Origin: an uncultured Lachnospiraceae bacterium
GTDB taxonomy: Bacteria > Bacillota_A > Clostridia > Lachnospirales > Lachnospiraceae
NCBI GenBank assembly: GCA_902795715.1
Contig: CADBME010000164.1
Span: 1-11,950, forward strand
Direction: 5' to 3'
DNA length: 11,950 nt
The notes beneath the pieces were generated by a model. It searched no databases. It was given only the letters and a program-made list of their open reading frames with translations, and had not been told where the DNA came from. Numbering within the stretch: position 1 is the first letter of the stretch; the number at the start of each line of letters is the position of its first letter. Below, piece after piece: positions 1-7,980 of this stretch. A program made the position numbers and the translations under genes.

Positions 1-1372
1 AATCCAGGGGTACTTCCAGATAGTGGTCACGGAAGTTCACATTCTGTTCCCCGTCGAGAACCTCCAGGAGGGCGGAGGCAGTGTCCCCCTTGTAATCGCT
101 GCTGACCTTATCCACTTCGTCGAGAAGCATAACCGGATTGCGCACTCCGGCCTGGCGGATTCCCTCGGCGATCCGGCCGGGCATGGCTCCCACATAGGTC
201 TTCCGGTGTCCCCGGATCTCTGCCTCATCCCGGACTCCGCCAAGTGAAATCCGGACATATTCTTTATTGAGGGCTCTGGCAATCGATTTGGCTATGGAAG
301 TCTTCCCGGTTCCGGGAGGACCTACCAGACAGAGAATAGGAGCTTCACCCTTCCTGTTCAGGGTCCTCACGGCCAGATAATCCAGAATTCTCTCCTTGAC
401 CTTGGAGAGGCCGTAATGGTCTTCCTCAAGGATCTTCATAGCCTTTGTCAGGTCCTTGTTGTCCCTGGAGGCCTTATTCCAGGGCATTTCGAGCATGGTC
501 TCGATGTAATTCTTCATAACCGTGCTCTCTGCCGCGATGGGAGGAACCGACCGGAAACGTCGGATTTCCTTGCGGATTTTCTCCTTCACTTCCTTGGAAG
601 CCTTGAGACCGTCGACTTTTCTCATATATTCATCTGCTTCGGATTCGGCATCTTCCTCTCCCAGTTCTTCACGGATCACTTTCTGCTGCTCCCTGAGAAC
701 ATAGTCTCTCTGGTTTTTGTCGACATTCACCTTAACCCGGGCTGCAATCTCATTTCGAATCCGGCTGATCTCCGCCTCCTGTTCCAGGATCATCATCATC
801 TGTTCTGCCTGGCTCATCAGGTCGGCTTCTTCCAGTAGAAGCTGTTTCTTATGGGTCTCGCAGGGAAGGATGGAAGCAATCTCATTCAGGAGAAAGGCCA
901 GATTGGTCTCCTCCATGGCCTTTTCCAGCTGAGGACTGCCAAATCCCGGATTTCTCTCCATGTATCTGCGGATATGGTCTTTTAACATACCAAGCTCCGT
1001 CACTTCTTCCTCCCGGGCCAGGTCTTCTGTTTCCGGAATTTCTTCAATCTCTGCCAGATAGCAGCCCTCCTGGTCCATGCAGGTAAGCATTCTGGCCCTC
1101 ATTTTTCCTTCCACAAAAACCCTGAGCACATTCTGTCCGGCCTTGACCATCTGAAGGATCATGGCAACTGTGCCCACATGATAGAGGTCTTCTTCCTTTG
1201 GCTCGTCGCAAGCCGGATCATACTGGGTGGTCAGAAAAACTCTCTGAAATCGCTGAACAGACAATTCCAGGGCCCTCATGGACCTGGGCCTGGATACTTC
1301 AAAATATGTCGATGTATGTGGAAATACCACCTTATCCCTCAGGGGGAGAAGAGGCAGCACCATTCGTTCCAT
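1..1372 (-). CDS. lon: ATP-dependent protease Lon (La), N-terminal part, truncated by the window edge
   Basis: Lon is a cytoplasmic AAA+ serine protease that degrades misfolded and regulatory proteins. The 457 visible residues begin MERMVLPLLPLRDKVVFP, typical of the Lon substrate-binding N-domain (about residues 4-200). A helical stretch with the family signature KNQRDYVLREQQK starts at about 219. Walker A GPPGTGKT is at 351-358 and Walker B LLDEVDK at 416-422, followed by the conserved DTASALLEVLD. Spacing closely matches E. coli Lon. The rest of the AAA module and the Ser-Lys protease domain lie beyond base 1. The ATG at 1372 is chosen because GAGGAG (1380-1385) sits 7 nt upstream; a second in-frame ATG at 1363 lacks this. 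The frame is open throughout, with no frameshift. It follows clpX after 151 bases. Family assignment is firm; only completeness is unknown. Confidence 0.97.
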   Translation of the reverse strand, partial: MERMVLPLLPLRDKVVFPHTSTYFEVSRPRSMRALELSVQRFQRVFLTTQYDPACDEPKEEDLYHVGTVAMILQMVKAGQNVLRVFVEGKMRARMLTCMDQEGCYLAEIEEIPETEDLAREEEVTELGMLKDHIRRYMERNPGFGSPQLEKAMEETNLAFLLNEIASILPCETHKKQLLLEEADLMSQAEQMMMILEQEAEISRIRNEIAARVKVNVDKNQRDYVLREQQKVIREELGEEDAESEADEYMRKVDGLKASKEVKEKIRKEIRRFRSVPPIAAESTVMKNYIETMLEMPWNKASRDNKDLTKAMKILEEDHYGLSKVKERILDYLAVRTLNRKGEAPILCLVGPPGTGKTSIAKSIARALNKEYVRISLGGVRDEAEIRGHRKTYVGAMPGRIAEGIRQAGVRNPVMLLDEVDKVSSDYKGDTASALLEVLDGEQNVNFRDHYLEVPLD

Positions 1373-1379
1373 GTATTTT

Positions 1380-1385
1380 CTCCTC
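1380..1385 (-). promoter_or_regulatory. Ribosome binding site of lon
   Basis: GAGGAG on the minus strand, 7 nt before the ATG at 1372. It selects this ATG over the one three codons further in. Confidence 0.75.
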
Positions 1386-1412
1386 GTTTGTTCTAAAATA
1401 ATCACCAATCAC

Positions 1413-1456
1413 AAAAAGGAAAAAGCCGCCACAAGCAAGCCTGTTTGCCGTTTGTG
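1413..1456 (-). terminator. Imperfect stem-loop with T-rich tract between clpX and lon (weak terminator or attenuator)
   Basis: Read on the minus strand, CACAA (1456-1452) and GCAA (1448-1445) pair with TTGC (1438-1435) and TTGTG (1434-1430). This gives 9 bp in two parts with a 3-nt bulge and a 6-nt loop. GCGGC follows, then TTTTT-CC-TTTTT (1424-1413). The bulge and the 5-nt gap before the T tract make it weaker than a canonical intrinsic terminator. It may end part of the clpX transcripts or attenuate expression into lon. I see no convincing separate lon promoter in the remaining gap, although a T-rich stretch with TATTTT (1400-1395) exists. Confidence 0.35.
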
Positions 1457-1523
1457 CCAGCTTCTTCCAAGCCCGGACCCAGATCCGGACTCTTTTCAGT
1501 TTTTCTTTCTATTCCGCAGATCC

Positions 1524-2822
1524 TCAGGCAATCTCATCGCTCTCCTGCTTGATCTTGCGCTTTTTCCCTATGGGTTTCTTTTCCACAGGTTCATCGTTAT
1601 AAGTAAGGATAGGCTCTCCCTCTCCTTCTACCGCTTCTTTGGTGATGGTGCAGGTTGCCACCAGTTCATCCGAAGGAATGGTGAACATCTGATCCATGAT
1701 CGTATGTTCCATGATGGAGCGGAGTCCTCTGGCACCTGTATTTCGGGCGATGGCCTTTCTGGCGATGGCCACCAGAGCATCCTCGGTGAATTCCAGTTCC
1801 ACTCCATCCATCTCGAAAAGCTTCTTATACTGTTTGACAAGAGCGCTCTTTGGCTCAGTGAGAATTCGGATCAGGGCCTCCTCATCCAGAGGGTTGAGGG
1901 ATACATTCACCGGTACACGACCGATAAACTCCGGAATCAAACCGTATTTTACAAAGTCGTCCGGGAGAACCTGTGCCAGAAGCACTCCCAGATCTTTCTT
2001 CCTCTGTTCCATGATCTCTGCCTGGAAACCTATGGATTTCTTTCCGATCCGGTTCTCGATAATTTTCTCAAGTCCGTCAAAGGCTCCGCCGCAGATAAAG
2101 AGGATGTTGGTCGTGTCAATCTGGATAAACTCCTGGTGGGGATGTTTTCTTCCCCCCTGGGGCGGAACGGAAGCTACCGTTCCCTCCAGAATCTTCAGCA
2201 GGGCCTGCTGTACTCCTTCACCGGAAACATCCCGGGTAATGGAGGTATTTTCAGACTTTCTGGTAATCTTATCAATCTCATCGATATAAATGATACCGGT
2301 CTGGGCCCGTTCGATATCATAATCTGCCGCCTGGATCAGTTTAAGCAGGATGTTCTCCACATCCTCGCCCACATAACCTGCCTCTGTCAGGGCTGTGGCA
2401 TCCGCAATGGCAAAGGGTACATTCAGCAGCCTTGCCAGGGTCTGGGCCAGAAGGGTTTTTCCGGAACCCGTGGGGCCGATCATGATAATATTACTTTTCT
2501 GTAATTCCACATCATCGGGATTCCCGGAAAGGATCCTTTTGTAATGATTGTAGACTGCAACAGAAAGTACTTTTTTGGCAGCTTCCTGGCCGATCACGTA
2601 ATCATCCAGGAAGGCCTTCATTTCTTTCGGCTTGATCAGATTGATATTCTGGTCGTCTTCCTGACTCCCATTGAACTCATCTTCTATGATCTCCGAACAC
2701 ACTTCGATACACTCATCACAGATGTAAACACCCTTGGGCCCGGCTACCAATTTGCGCACCTGGTCCTGGGACTTTCCGCAGAATGAGCACCGAAAGCGGG
2801 GCGTATCCGATCTGTTTGCCAT
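1524..2822 (-). CDS. clpX: ATP-dependent Clp protease ATP-binding subunit ClpX
   Basis: ClpX is the hexameric AAA+ unfoldase that feeds substrates to ClpP. The 432-residue protein has the usual ClpX length. Its N-terminal zinc-binding domain has four cysteines (C12, C15, C35, C38). Walker A GPTGSGKT is at 116-123 and Walker B IIYIDEID at 177-184. The GYVG substrate-gripping pore loop is at 149-152 and the RKH loop at 225-227. The IGF loop that docks on ClpP is at 264-266, with IPEFIGR carrying the arginine finger (R302). Sensor-2 GARGLR is at 363-368. The C-terminus is a short basic/acidic tail. The ATG is preceded by AAGGAG at 7 nt. The gene begins 14 nt after the clpP stop, so the two subunits are almost surely co-transcribed and made together. 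No key residue is missing. Confidence 0.98.
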   Translation of the reverse strand: MANRSDTPRFRCSFCGKSQDQVRKLVAGPKGVYICDECIEVCSEIIEDEFNGSQEDDQNINLIKPKEMKAFLDDYVIGQEAAKKVLSVAVYNHYKRILSGNPDDVELQKSNIIMIGPTGSGKTLLAQTLARLLNVPFAIADATALTEAGYVGEDVENILLKLIQAADYDIERAQTGIIYIDEIDKITRKSENTSITRDVSGEGVQQALLKILEGTVASVPPQGGRKHPHQEFIQIDTTNILFICGGAFDGLEKIIENRIGKKSIGFQAEIMEQRKKDLGVLLAQVLPDDFVKYGLIPEFIGRVPVNVSLNPLDEEALIRILTEPKSALVKQYKKLFEMDGVELEFTEDALVAIARKAIARNTGARGLRSIMEHTIMDQMFTIPSDELVATCTITKEAVEGEGEPILTYNDEPVEKKPIGKKRKIKQESDEIA

Positions 2823-2836
2823 ATATTGTCTCCTTA

Positions 2837-3424
2837 TTATGACTCTCTCTTCTCGACAACGATATCAATCAGGCCATATTCCTTAGCCTGCTCTGCCGTC
2901 ATATAATTATCCCGCTCTGTATCCACACAGATTTTCTCATAGGGCTGGCCTGTGTTGGCGGCCAGAATCCGGTTGAGTTTTTCCTTGGTCCGGATAATAT
3001 GCTCGGCAGCAATCTCAATCTCCGTTGCCTGTCCCTGAGCTCCGCCTGAGGGCTGGTGGATCATGATCTCGGCATTGGGCAGGGCAAGCCGCTTGCCTTT
3101 TGTGCCGCCTGCAAGGAGAAAAGCTCCCATGCTGGCTGCCATACCCATACATATGGTAGAAACGTCACATTTGACAAACTGCATGGTGTCATAAATAGCC
3201 ATGCCGGCACTGACCGAACCGCCGGGACTCATGATATAGAGATTGATATCCTTCTCCGGGTCTTCCGACTCCAGGAAAAGAAGCTGGGATACGACCAGAC
3301 TGGCCGTCACGTCATTCACCTCTTCTCCGAGAAAGATGATTCTCTCTTTTAATAATCGGGAATAAATGTCATAGGATCTCTCTCCATGACTTGTCTGTTC
3401 CACAACATAGGGTACAAGACTCAT
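2837..3424 (-). CDS. clpP: ATP-dependent Clp protease proteolytic subunit ClpP
   Basis: ClpP is the serine peptidase that forms the tetradecameric chamber capped by ClpX or ClpC. From the ATG at 3424 the protein is 195 residues and starts [19 protein letters not shown], matching the short B. subtilis-type N-terminus with almost no propeptide. The catalytic triad is S98 (in ASMGAF), H123 (in MIHQP) and D172 (last Asp of DTERD), which are the B. subtilis positions. An upstream in-frame ATG at 3439 would add five residues (MTEVY). I prefer 3424 because GGAGG lies 5 nt before it, whereas 3439 has only a poor site and the shorter form aligns with the family. It lies 50 nt after tig and 14 nt before clpX, with no terminator in either gap. 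Confidence 0.98.
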   Translation of the reverse strand: MSLVPYVVEQTSHGERSYDIYSRLLKERIIFLGEEVNDVTASLVVSQLLFLESEDPEKDINLYIMSPGGSVSAGMAIYDTMQFVKCDVSTICMGMAASMGAFLLAGGTKGKRLALPNAEIMIHQPSGGAQGQATEIEIAAEHIIRTKEKLNRILAANTGQPYEKICVDTERDNYMTAEQAKEYGLIDIVVEKRES

Positions 3425-3429
3425 ATAAA

Positions 3430-3434
3430 CCTCC
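3430..3434 (-). promoter_or_regulatory. Ribosome binding site deciding the clpP start
   Basis: GGAGG on the minus strand, 5 nt before the ATG at 3424. It lies inside the alternative five-codon extension that begins at 3439, which argues that translation starts at 3424. Confidence 0.7.
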
Positions 3435-3474
3435 GTCATATCACTTCAATGTCTCTGATTCTATTTCTTTTTCC

Positions 3475-4815
3475 TTACTCTTCTTCGGACTTCTCTTCTT
3501 CCCCTTCAAAGTCCAGATCTTCGGAAGCTTCCACGACTACAGCTGCTTCGCGAACGAAATCGATAGCCTTCTGAACCGCAAGATCTTTCTTCATATTCTC
3601 TTTCTGCTCGTCGCCCATGAAGGAAGCGATCTGCTCGGATTCCATCTGATACATCTGGGCCATACGGTCAAACTCAGCCTGAAGGTCATCATCGTCAGCC
3701 TTGAGTTCTTCTGCTGCAGCGATGGCCTCAAGGACCAGTGTTCCCTGGATTCTCTTGACAGCATCCGGTTTCATGGTCTCACGAAGGGCGTCCATGCTCT
3801 GTCCGGAGTACTGGAGATACTGCTCAAAGGAAAGTCCCTGATAAGAAATCCTCTGTTCAAACTCCTGAACCATCTGGTCAATCTGGTTCTCGATCATGGC
3901 ATCGGGAATATCCATGGTGGAGGACTCCACAATCTGCTCTACCAGATCATTTTCCATCTTGCTCTTTGCCCGCTCTTCCTTGCCCATGGCCAGTTTGCCG
4001 CGGATGTCTTCCTTGTATTCTTCCAGAGAATCAAACTCTGTCGTATCCTGTGCGAAATCATCGTCAATCTCAGGGAGCTGCTTTTCTTTGATTCCAAGAA
4101 CCTTGACATGGAACACTGCATCCTTGCCGGCAACATCCTGAGAATGATACTGCTCGGGGAAGGTGACTTCCACATCCTTCTCGTCCCCGATGTTCATGCC
4201 TACAAGCTGGTCTTCAAAAGTATCCACGAAGGAATGGGATCCGATCTCCAGTTTCTGGCTCTCTGCGGTTCCCCCATCAAAAGGAACTCCATCCACGGTA
4301 CCGGCATAATTGAGGGTGATCACGTCCCCTTCTTTTACCGGTCTGTCTTCGATGGCAATTTCTCTTGCATTGCTTTCCTGGGCTTTTTTAAGTTCTGCTT
4401 CCACTTCCTCATCGGATACTTCCACGGAATCTTTGGCAACTTCAAGTCCTTTGTACTGGCCGAGTTCTACAGGAGGCTTCACTGCTACTTCGGCGGTGAA
4501 GACCAGGTCCTCTCCCTTACCTACGCTGACAATCTCCACGTCCGGGCGGGAAACGATATCCAGTCCGCTCTCTTCTACAGCCTTGGCATACTCATCCGGA
4601 AGAATATCATTCACAGCATCCTCAAAGAAGATTTCCGGACCATAAAACTTCTCGATCATTGCCTTGGGCGCTTTTCCCTTACGGAATCCGGGAAGGTTAA
4701 AGGATCCTTTTTTCTTATTGTAAGCCTTGACGGTTGCCTTCTCGAAATCTTTTGCGTCGACGGTAACTGTCAGCTTGGCAGTGTTATGTTCCAAATTCTC
4801 AACCTGTACACTCAT
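3475..4815 (-). CDS. tig: Trigger factor, ribosome-associated chaperone and peptidyl-prolyl isomerase
   Basis: Trigger factor binds the ribosomal exit tunnel and shields nascent chains. This copy has 446 residues, normal for the family. The N-terminal ribosome-binding domain (about 1-112) carries the signature GFRKGKAP at 43-50, the loop that contacts ribosomal protein L23. The FKBP-like isomerase domain spans about 159-243, including GDVITLNYAGTVDG and FDGG. The C-terminal chaperone arms run from about 245 to 430 and are helix-rich and acidic. The protein ends in a strongly acidic tail (EEEKSEEE). AAGGAGG lies 11 nt before the ATG, a slightly long but usable spacing. It is first in a tig-clpP-clpX-lon block, linking co-translational folding with quality-control proteolysis, and has its own promoter candidate at 4891-4919. 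Confidence 0.98.
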   Translation of the reverse strand: MSVQVENLEHNTAKLTVTVDAKDFEKATVKAYNKKKGSFNLPGFRKGKAPKAMIEKFYGPEIFFEDAVNDILPDEYAKAVEESGLDIVSRPDVEIVSVGKGEDLVFTAEVAVKPPVELGQYKGLEVAKDSVEVSDEEVEAELKKAQESNAREIAIEDRPVKEGDVITLNYAGTVDGVPFDGGTAESQKLEIGSHSFVDTFEDQLVGMNIGDEKDVEVTFPEQYHSQDVAGKDAVFHVKVLGIKEKQLPEIDDDFAQDTTEFDSLEEYKEDIRGKLAMGKEERAKSKMENDLVEQIVESSTMDIPDAMIENQIDQMVQEFEQRISYQGLSFEQYLQYSGQSMDALRETMKPDAVKRIQGTLVLEAIAAAEELKADDDDLQAEFDRMAQMYQMESEQIASFMGDEQKENMKKDLAVQKAIDFVREAAVVVEASEDLDFEGEEEKSEEE

Positions 4816-4890
4816 GGTGATATATTCCTCCTTAATATTATATTCAAATTCTTATATTTTTCCTGTGTCTGCTAAACAACACAGTTCGAT

Positions 4891-4919
4891 ATTATATCAT
4901 GCCGGCAAAATGATGTCCA
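4891..4919 (-). promoter_or_regulatory. Sigma-A-type promoter of the tig-clpP-clpX cluster
   Basis: On the minus strand, TGGACA (4919-4914, five of six to consensus) is followed by a 17-nt spacer and a perfect TATAAT (4896-4891). Transcription would start near 4884, giving a leader of about 70 nt before the tig ATG. A second TATAAT just before the tig ribosome binding site has no matching -35 box and is probably incidental. I see no CIRCE element or clear CtsR heptad repeat here, so heat-shock control through those repressors is not apparent from the sequence. Confidence 0.7.
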
Positions 4920-4929
4920 CATAATTCTT

Positions 4930-4951
4930 CAGAAGTTTAGCAGAAGTTTAG
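4930..4951 (-). repeat. Two perfect tandem copies of an 11-bp unit across the end of the LTA-synthase-like gene
   Basis: CTAAACTTCTG occurs twice head to tail on the minus strand (4951-4941 and 4940-4930). The first copy contains the TAA stop of the upstream gene, and the second repeats the same TAA just after it. A small palindrome (CTTCAGAAG on the plus strand, 4928-4936) overlaps the second copy. There is no T-rich run, so it does not look like an intrinsic terminator. Confidence 0.85.
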
Positions 4952-7116
4952 GGGTCTTTTTGTTGATTCTCTTCCTTTTTCTCTTCCCTTTCCTGCAAAA
5001 GAATCCGGACAGGATCATCCCGGGGAAGAAGAGGCAGGTTGTTCCAATCGATTGGCCAGATTTCTGACTGATTGTAGAGAATTTTCTCGTTTCCTTCGCT
5101 GACCTGTATGACCTGGAGTTCTTTCCGACCAGACAGTCTTCCACCCGGAATAAGAATCCTGTCATCTGCAAGCTTTTCGGACTTAATCCGTATATGGTCT
5201 CCGTATACACGGCTCTGATCGGTAAAATAATTACCCGACAATATATAATCTCCGCTTTCCTCATCCAGGTATAAGGCATGAATCTCAGGATTATGTATCC
5301 CGTACTGAATCTTTGAAGGCTCAAGATCTTCTTTTCCCTTAAGCCGTCGGACAAAATTACTTCCATAGAGCATATCGTACTCCAAAAGGCGGAGATTCTT
5401 TTTATACTTTTTACTCCCGCTCATGGTCTGATGGTAGCGGTTGAGAACTCCTTCATAGATTTTGGCCTCATGAAGGGCCTTGGATGCCAGCTGCCAGGCT
5501 TTGACATTGGCGGATTCTTCCGCGGCATGTTCCCGGTTGTAGCCGAAATTATCCCATATGACATAGGGGGTCTCATATTTATTTCCTTCTTTGAGATTGG
5601 AAGTATCAATGTTCATTCCCGGCAGATGGTCTCCGTATACCACAAGAATCACGTCTTCCGGATAGGAGGCAAGGGCATCCGTGAGTCTGCTGACGAAATC
5701 GTCCATCTCATGGATTTCATTGACATAATAGGTCCAGGCATTGCGATAAGAATCGGAAAGGCTCTCACCTGTAACCTGAATTTCCCCGGTCCCCTTTTCC
5801 GGCCGCGGAGTCCCCGGATAATCTCCGTGGGCCTGGACGGAAACGGTGTAGATCAGATCTTTCTCCTGTGTGGTCGCAAGGACATCCATAATCTGATCCT
5901 GCAGGATATAATCCTTGGGCCATCCAATCTCATTTCTCTCGGTAATATTCATATTCTCCAGGGAAATATAATAGTCAAATCCCAGGTTGCCGTAAACCTT
6001 GTCCCGGTCGTAGAAGGAGGCGCTGTTATTGTGAATAAGGCTGGAAGCATAACCATCCTCCTTTAGCCAGTAACTGATGTTGTCACAGCTTCTTCTGTGA
6101 AGAATGCTTCGGAAGGGGAATTCGCCCGATCCGAAATGATCCAGATCCATCCCGGTGATCACTTCAAACTCCGTGTTAATGGTCCCCGCCCCGTAAACGG
6201 GAACTTCCAGTCTTCCGTGGGTATAGTCTTTCTGCAGCCTGTGGAGATTGGGCAGGGGATCTTCCGAAATCTCAAGATCCTTAACCAGGGTGGGATCAAA
6301 GAAGGATTCCAGCTGAAGGAAAATGATATTAGGTTTCCTTTCTTCCTCTGCCGGGTCACTTACTGTCGGTTTCTTCTTCTCCTTGTTTTCTGCTTTCATT
6401 TTCCTGACTCTTCGATCCGTCCTGTTGATAATCCGGCGGATGGAGTCCTGTGAATAATTGAGGGGACGGTCGATTCCGGTATCCACAGCTGTGATAAAGA
6501 AACTGTAGGCTACACCGCAGTCCTGATAAGCATTGATCAGGTTGTCAAACTTTCTGGTCAGAAGTCCACGGGAGGTCCCAAGCTTCAGGCACAGGGTAAA
6601 GGCCGCTCCGATCAGGAAAAGCCAGCACAGGGAAACCAGGCCGTCAAAATCCCTCTTCTGCTCTCTGCTGTAGAGAAAGAGGCAGACAAATCCTCCGGTC
6701 AGGACAATAATCAGACAGACAGCCAGAATAATCTGGGGCATGGTCAGATAGCTCCGGATAATAGGCAGAGCGGATTTGGCTATGGTCAGGTCTACGGCGG
6801 TAAAAGGCGTTTTCCTCTGATTCAGAATCAGTCCGTTGGCCAGCCCCACCAGAATCCAGGACCCTCCGACCAGTGCATAGGCAAAGATTTTCTTCTTAAA
6901 CAAAAGGACGACCGAGAGAGTGGTAAAGATCAGAAATCCGTTAAAAAAGAAGAGAAAAGTTCTTTCCCGGATAAAATCGATGAGTCCGGTCAGGGACTTT
7001 CGGAGAAGGATCTCAAGGTAGAGATTCAGAAACAAGGTCAGTATTAAGTTGATGAAAAGATATTTCCCCACATCAAGGGAAAACATTTTCCTTGCAAAAT
7101 CCCGTATTGAATTCAT
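4948..7116 (-). CDS. LTA-synthase-family sulfatase, membrane phosphoglycerol transferase-like, with a C-terminal extension
   Basis: Members of this family move glycerol-phosphate from phosphatidylglycerol onto an acceptor outside the membrane to build lipoteichoic acid or related polymers. The 722-residue protein has five likely membrane helices (about 17-37, 54-73, 78-99, 125-148, 158-178), a charged linker (about 230-260) and an extracellular sulfatase fold. Likely metal and active-site residues are E270 (LQLESFFDP), the nucleophile T312 (GAGTINTEFE), R371 (FYDRD), H430 (QAHGDYPG) and D496-H497 (YGDHLPG). By my recollection of S. aureus LtaS, a tryptophan two residues before the Arg is replaced here by Y369. 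After about residue 600 there is a beta-rich extension (605-687) resembling an IPT/TIG-like module, then a charged tail. The ATG at 7116 has AGGGG 5 nt upstream; an in-frame TTG at 7161 would overlap the sortase stop and is rejected. The exact polymer made is unknown. Confidence 0.9.
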   Translation of the reverse strand: MNSIRDFARKMFSLDVGKYLFINLILTLFLNLYLEILLRKSLTGLIDFIRERTFLFFFNGFLIFTTLSVVLLFKKKIFAYALVGGSWILVGLANGLILNQRKTPFTAVDLTIAKSALPIIRSYLTMPQIILAVCLIIVLTGGFVCLFLYSREQKRDFDGLVSLCWLFLIGAAFTLCLKLGTSRGLLTRKFDNLINAYQDCGVAYSFFITAVDTGIDRPLNYSQDSIRRIINRTDRRVRKMKAENKEKKKPTVSDPAEEERKPNIIFLQLESFFDPTLVKDLEISEDPLPNLHRLQKDYTHGRLEVPVYGAGTINTEFEVITGMDLDHFGSGEFPFRSILHRRSCDNISYWLKEDGYASSLIHNNSASFYDRDKVYGNLGFDYYISLENMNITERNEIGWPKDYILQDQIMDVLATTQEKDLIYTVSVQAHGDYPGTPRPEKGTGEIQVTGESLSDSYRNAWTYYVNEIHEMDDFVSRLTDALASYPEDVILVVYGDHLPGMNIDTSNLKEGNKYETPYVIWDNFGYNREHAAEESANVKAWQLASKALHEAKIYEGVLNRYHQTMSGSKKYKKNLRLLEYDMLYGSNFVRRLKGKEDLEPSKIQYGIHNPEIHALYLDEESGDYILSGNYFTDQSRVYGDHIRIKSEKLADDRILIPGGRLSGRKELQVIQVSEGNEKILYNQSEIWPIDWNNLPLLPRDDPVRILLQEREEKKEENQQKDP

Positions 7117-7120
7117 GTTT

Positions 7121-7127
7121 TCCCCTT
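7121..7127 (-). promoter_or_regulatory. Ribosome binding site deciding the start of the LTA-synthase-like gene
   Basis: AAGGGGA on the minus strand lies directly before the ATG at 7116, with its AGGGG core 5 nt away. It supports this ATG over the in-frame TTG at 7161, which would lie within the last codons of the sortase gene. Confidence 0.65.
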
Positions 7128-7157
7128 GTGCTGCCTGACGGATTTTTCCGGTCAGAG

Positions 7158-7952
7158 TCAATTCTCATCCTGGTGTTCTGTTTCCTGAATCAAGGTTCCC
7201 TGCACAATAAATCTTCCGGTTTCCGAAGTGGAAGTACAGGTGGAAAGGGTGACGATGGGATCTTTGGGATCCGGCTTGGTTCTCGTTTTGTAAAGAGACT
7301 GCTTGACCGCATCCTTCAGGTAGGCTTCGTAATCCTCGTCCCATTCAAATTCGATCATGTAGGCCGGGTGGAAAACCCGGTTATTCTCGGCATCGACCTT
7401 GACATGAATCTCCCGGGCGGCAAAAACCTGGTACTCCATGTCGCTTTCAGGTGTAAGAACCCAGATAAACTCATGTTCTTTATAATCAGCATCCTTATTG
7501 TAAGCCGTATCATAATATCTCTTAAGATAGCCGAACATCTTTCCACTGTTCATATTGTGGCCGTAAATAATGCTGTTGGTCGTCGTGAAGGGAGGAGTGC
7601 ATTCTGCATCCAGAAAAATCGCTCCGTTGATATTTTTCTGTTTTTCAAATGTCCTGTGGAGGTAATAATCATTATCACTTGCCTGGACGATGGGATAGTT
7701 TACATTTTTATCGATATAAATCCACCCTACTACATCAGGATTTATTTTTTCCAGATCTGCAAAATTCACCTTGATGGGGCATTTATCCGGTTCTTTTTCA
7801 TCCTCCGGAATCTCCTCCACATACCGGCGCAGATCTTCGTACTCATCATCTCCGGTCTTGTATTCCTTGTGAAAACCGAGGAGCTTCCACAATGCAAAAG
7901 CAAAAATGCAGAGGAAAAGCACAAGGAGGATCCTCAATACTGTTTTTTTCAT
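7158..7952 (-). CDS. srtB: Class B sortase, membrane-anchored cysteine transpeptidase
   Basis: Sortases cleave a C-terminal sorting motif on secreted proteins and join them to peptidoglycan or pilin subunits. The 264-residue protein begins with a short basic segment and one membrane helix (about 4-24), so the catalytic part faces outside. Class B features are VVGWIYIDKNVNYPIVQ near 74-90, the catalytic histidine H132 in IIYGHNM, the catalytic cysteine C239 in TLSTC, and R247 in TGRFIVQG. The helical insertion before the cysteine (about 203-222) is also typical. The start codon has AAGGA about 8 nt upstream. It sits 28 nt after cobU and 41 nt before the LTA-synthase-like gene. No protein in the window shows an obvious sorting signal, so its substrate must be encoded elsewhere. 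The symbol reflects class only. Confidence 0.93.
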   Translation of the reverse strand: MKKTVLRILLVLFLCIFAFALWKLLGFHKEYKTGDDEYEDLRRYVEEIPEDEKEPDKCPIKVNFADLEKINPDVVGWIYIDKNVNYPIVQASDNDYYLHRTFEKQKNINGAIFLDAECTPPFTTTNSIIYGHNMNSGKMFGYLKRYYDTAYNKDADYKEHEFIWVLTPESDMEYQVFAAREIHVKVDAENNRVFHPAYMIEFEWDEDYEAYLKDAVKQSLYKTRTKPDPKDPIVTLSTCTSTSETGRFIVQGTLIQETEHQDEN

Positions 7953-7980
7953 TTTTTTATCCTTCCTTTTCCTTTGTCTT

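Noticed and set aside
1278..2504. A 408-codon open frame on the plus strand opposite clpX and the start of lon
   Set aside because: It overlaps two certain genes and the gap between them, shows no family pattern, and looks like a codon-bias shadow.
3391..4875. A 494-codon open frame on the plus strand opposite tig
   Set aside because: It lies wholly antisense to trigger factor, a certain gene. Its translation is rich in Phe, Leu, His and Cys with no recognisable domain. The openness follows from biased codon use in tig.
4816..4947. CIRCE or CtsR operator upstream of tig and clpP
   Set aside because: I looked for the long inverted repeat of CIRCE and the GGTCAAA-type direct heptads of CtsR and saw neither here nor in the tig-clpP gap.
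7117..7161. TTG start giving 15 more residues on the LTA-synthase-like protein
   Set aside because: It would overlap the sortase stop region, and a better ATG with a strong ribosome binding site lies at 7116.
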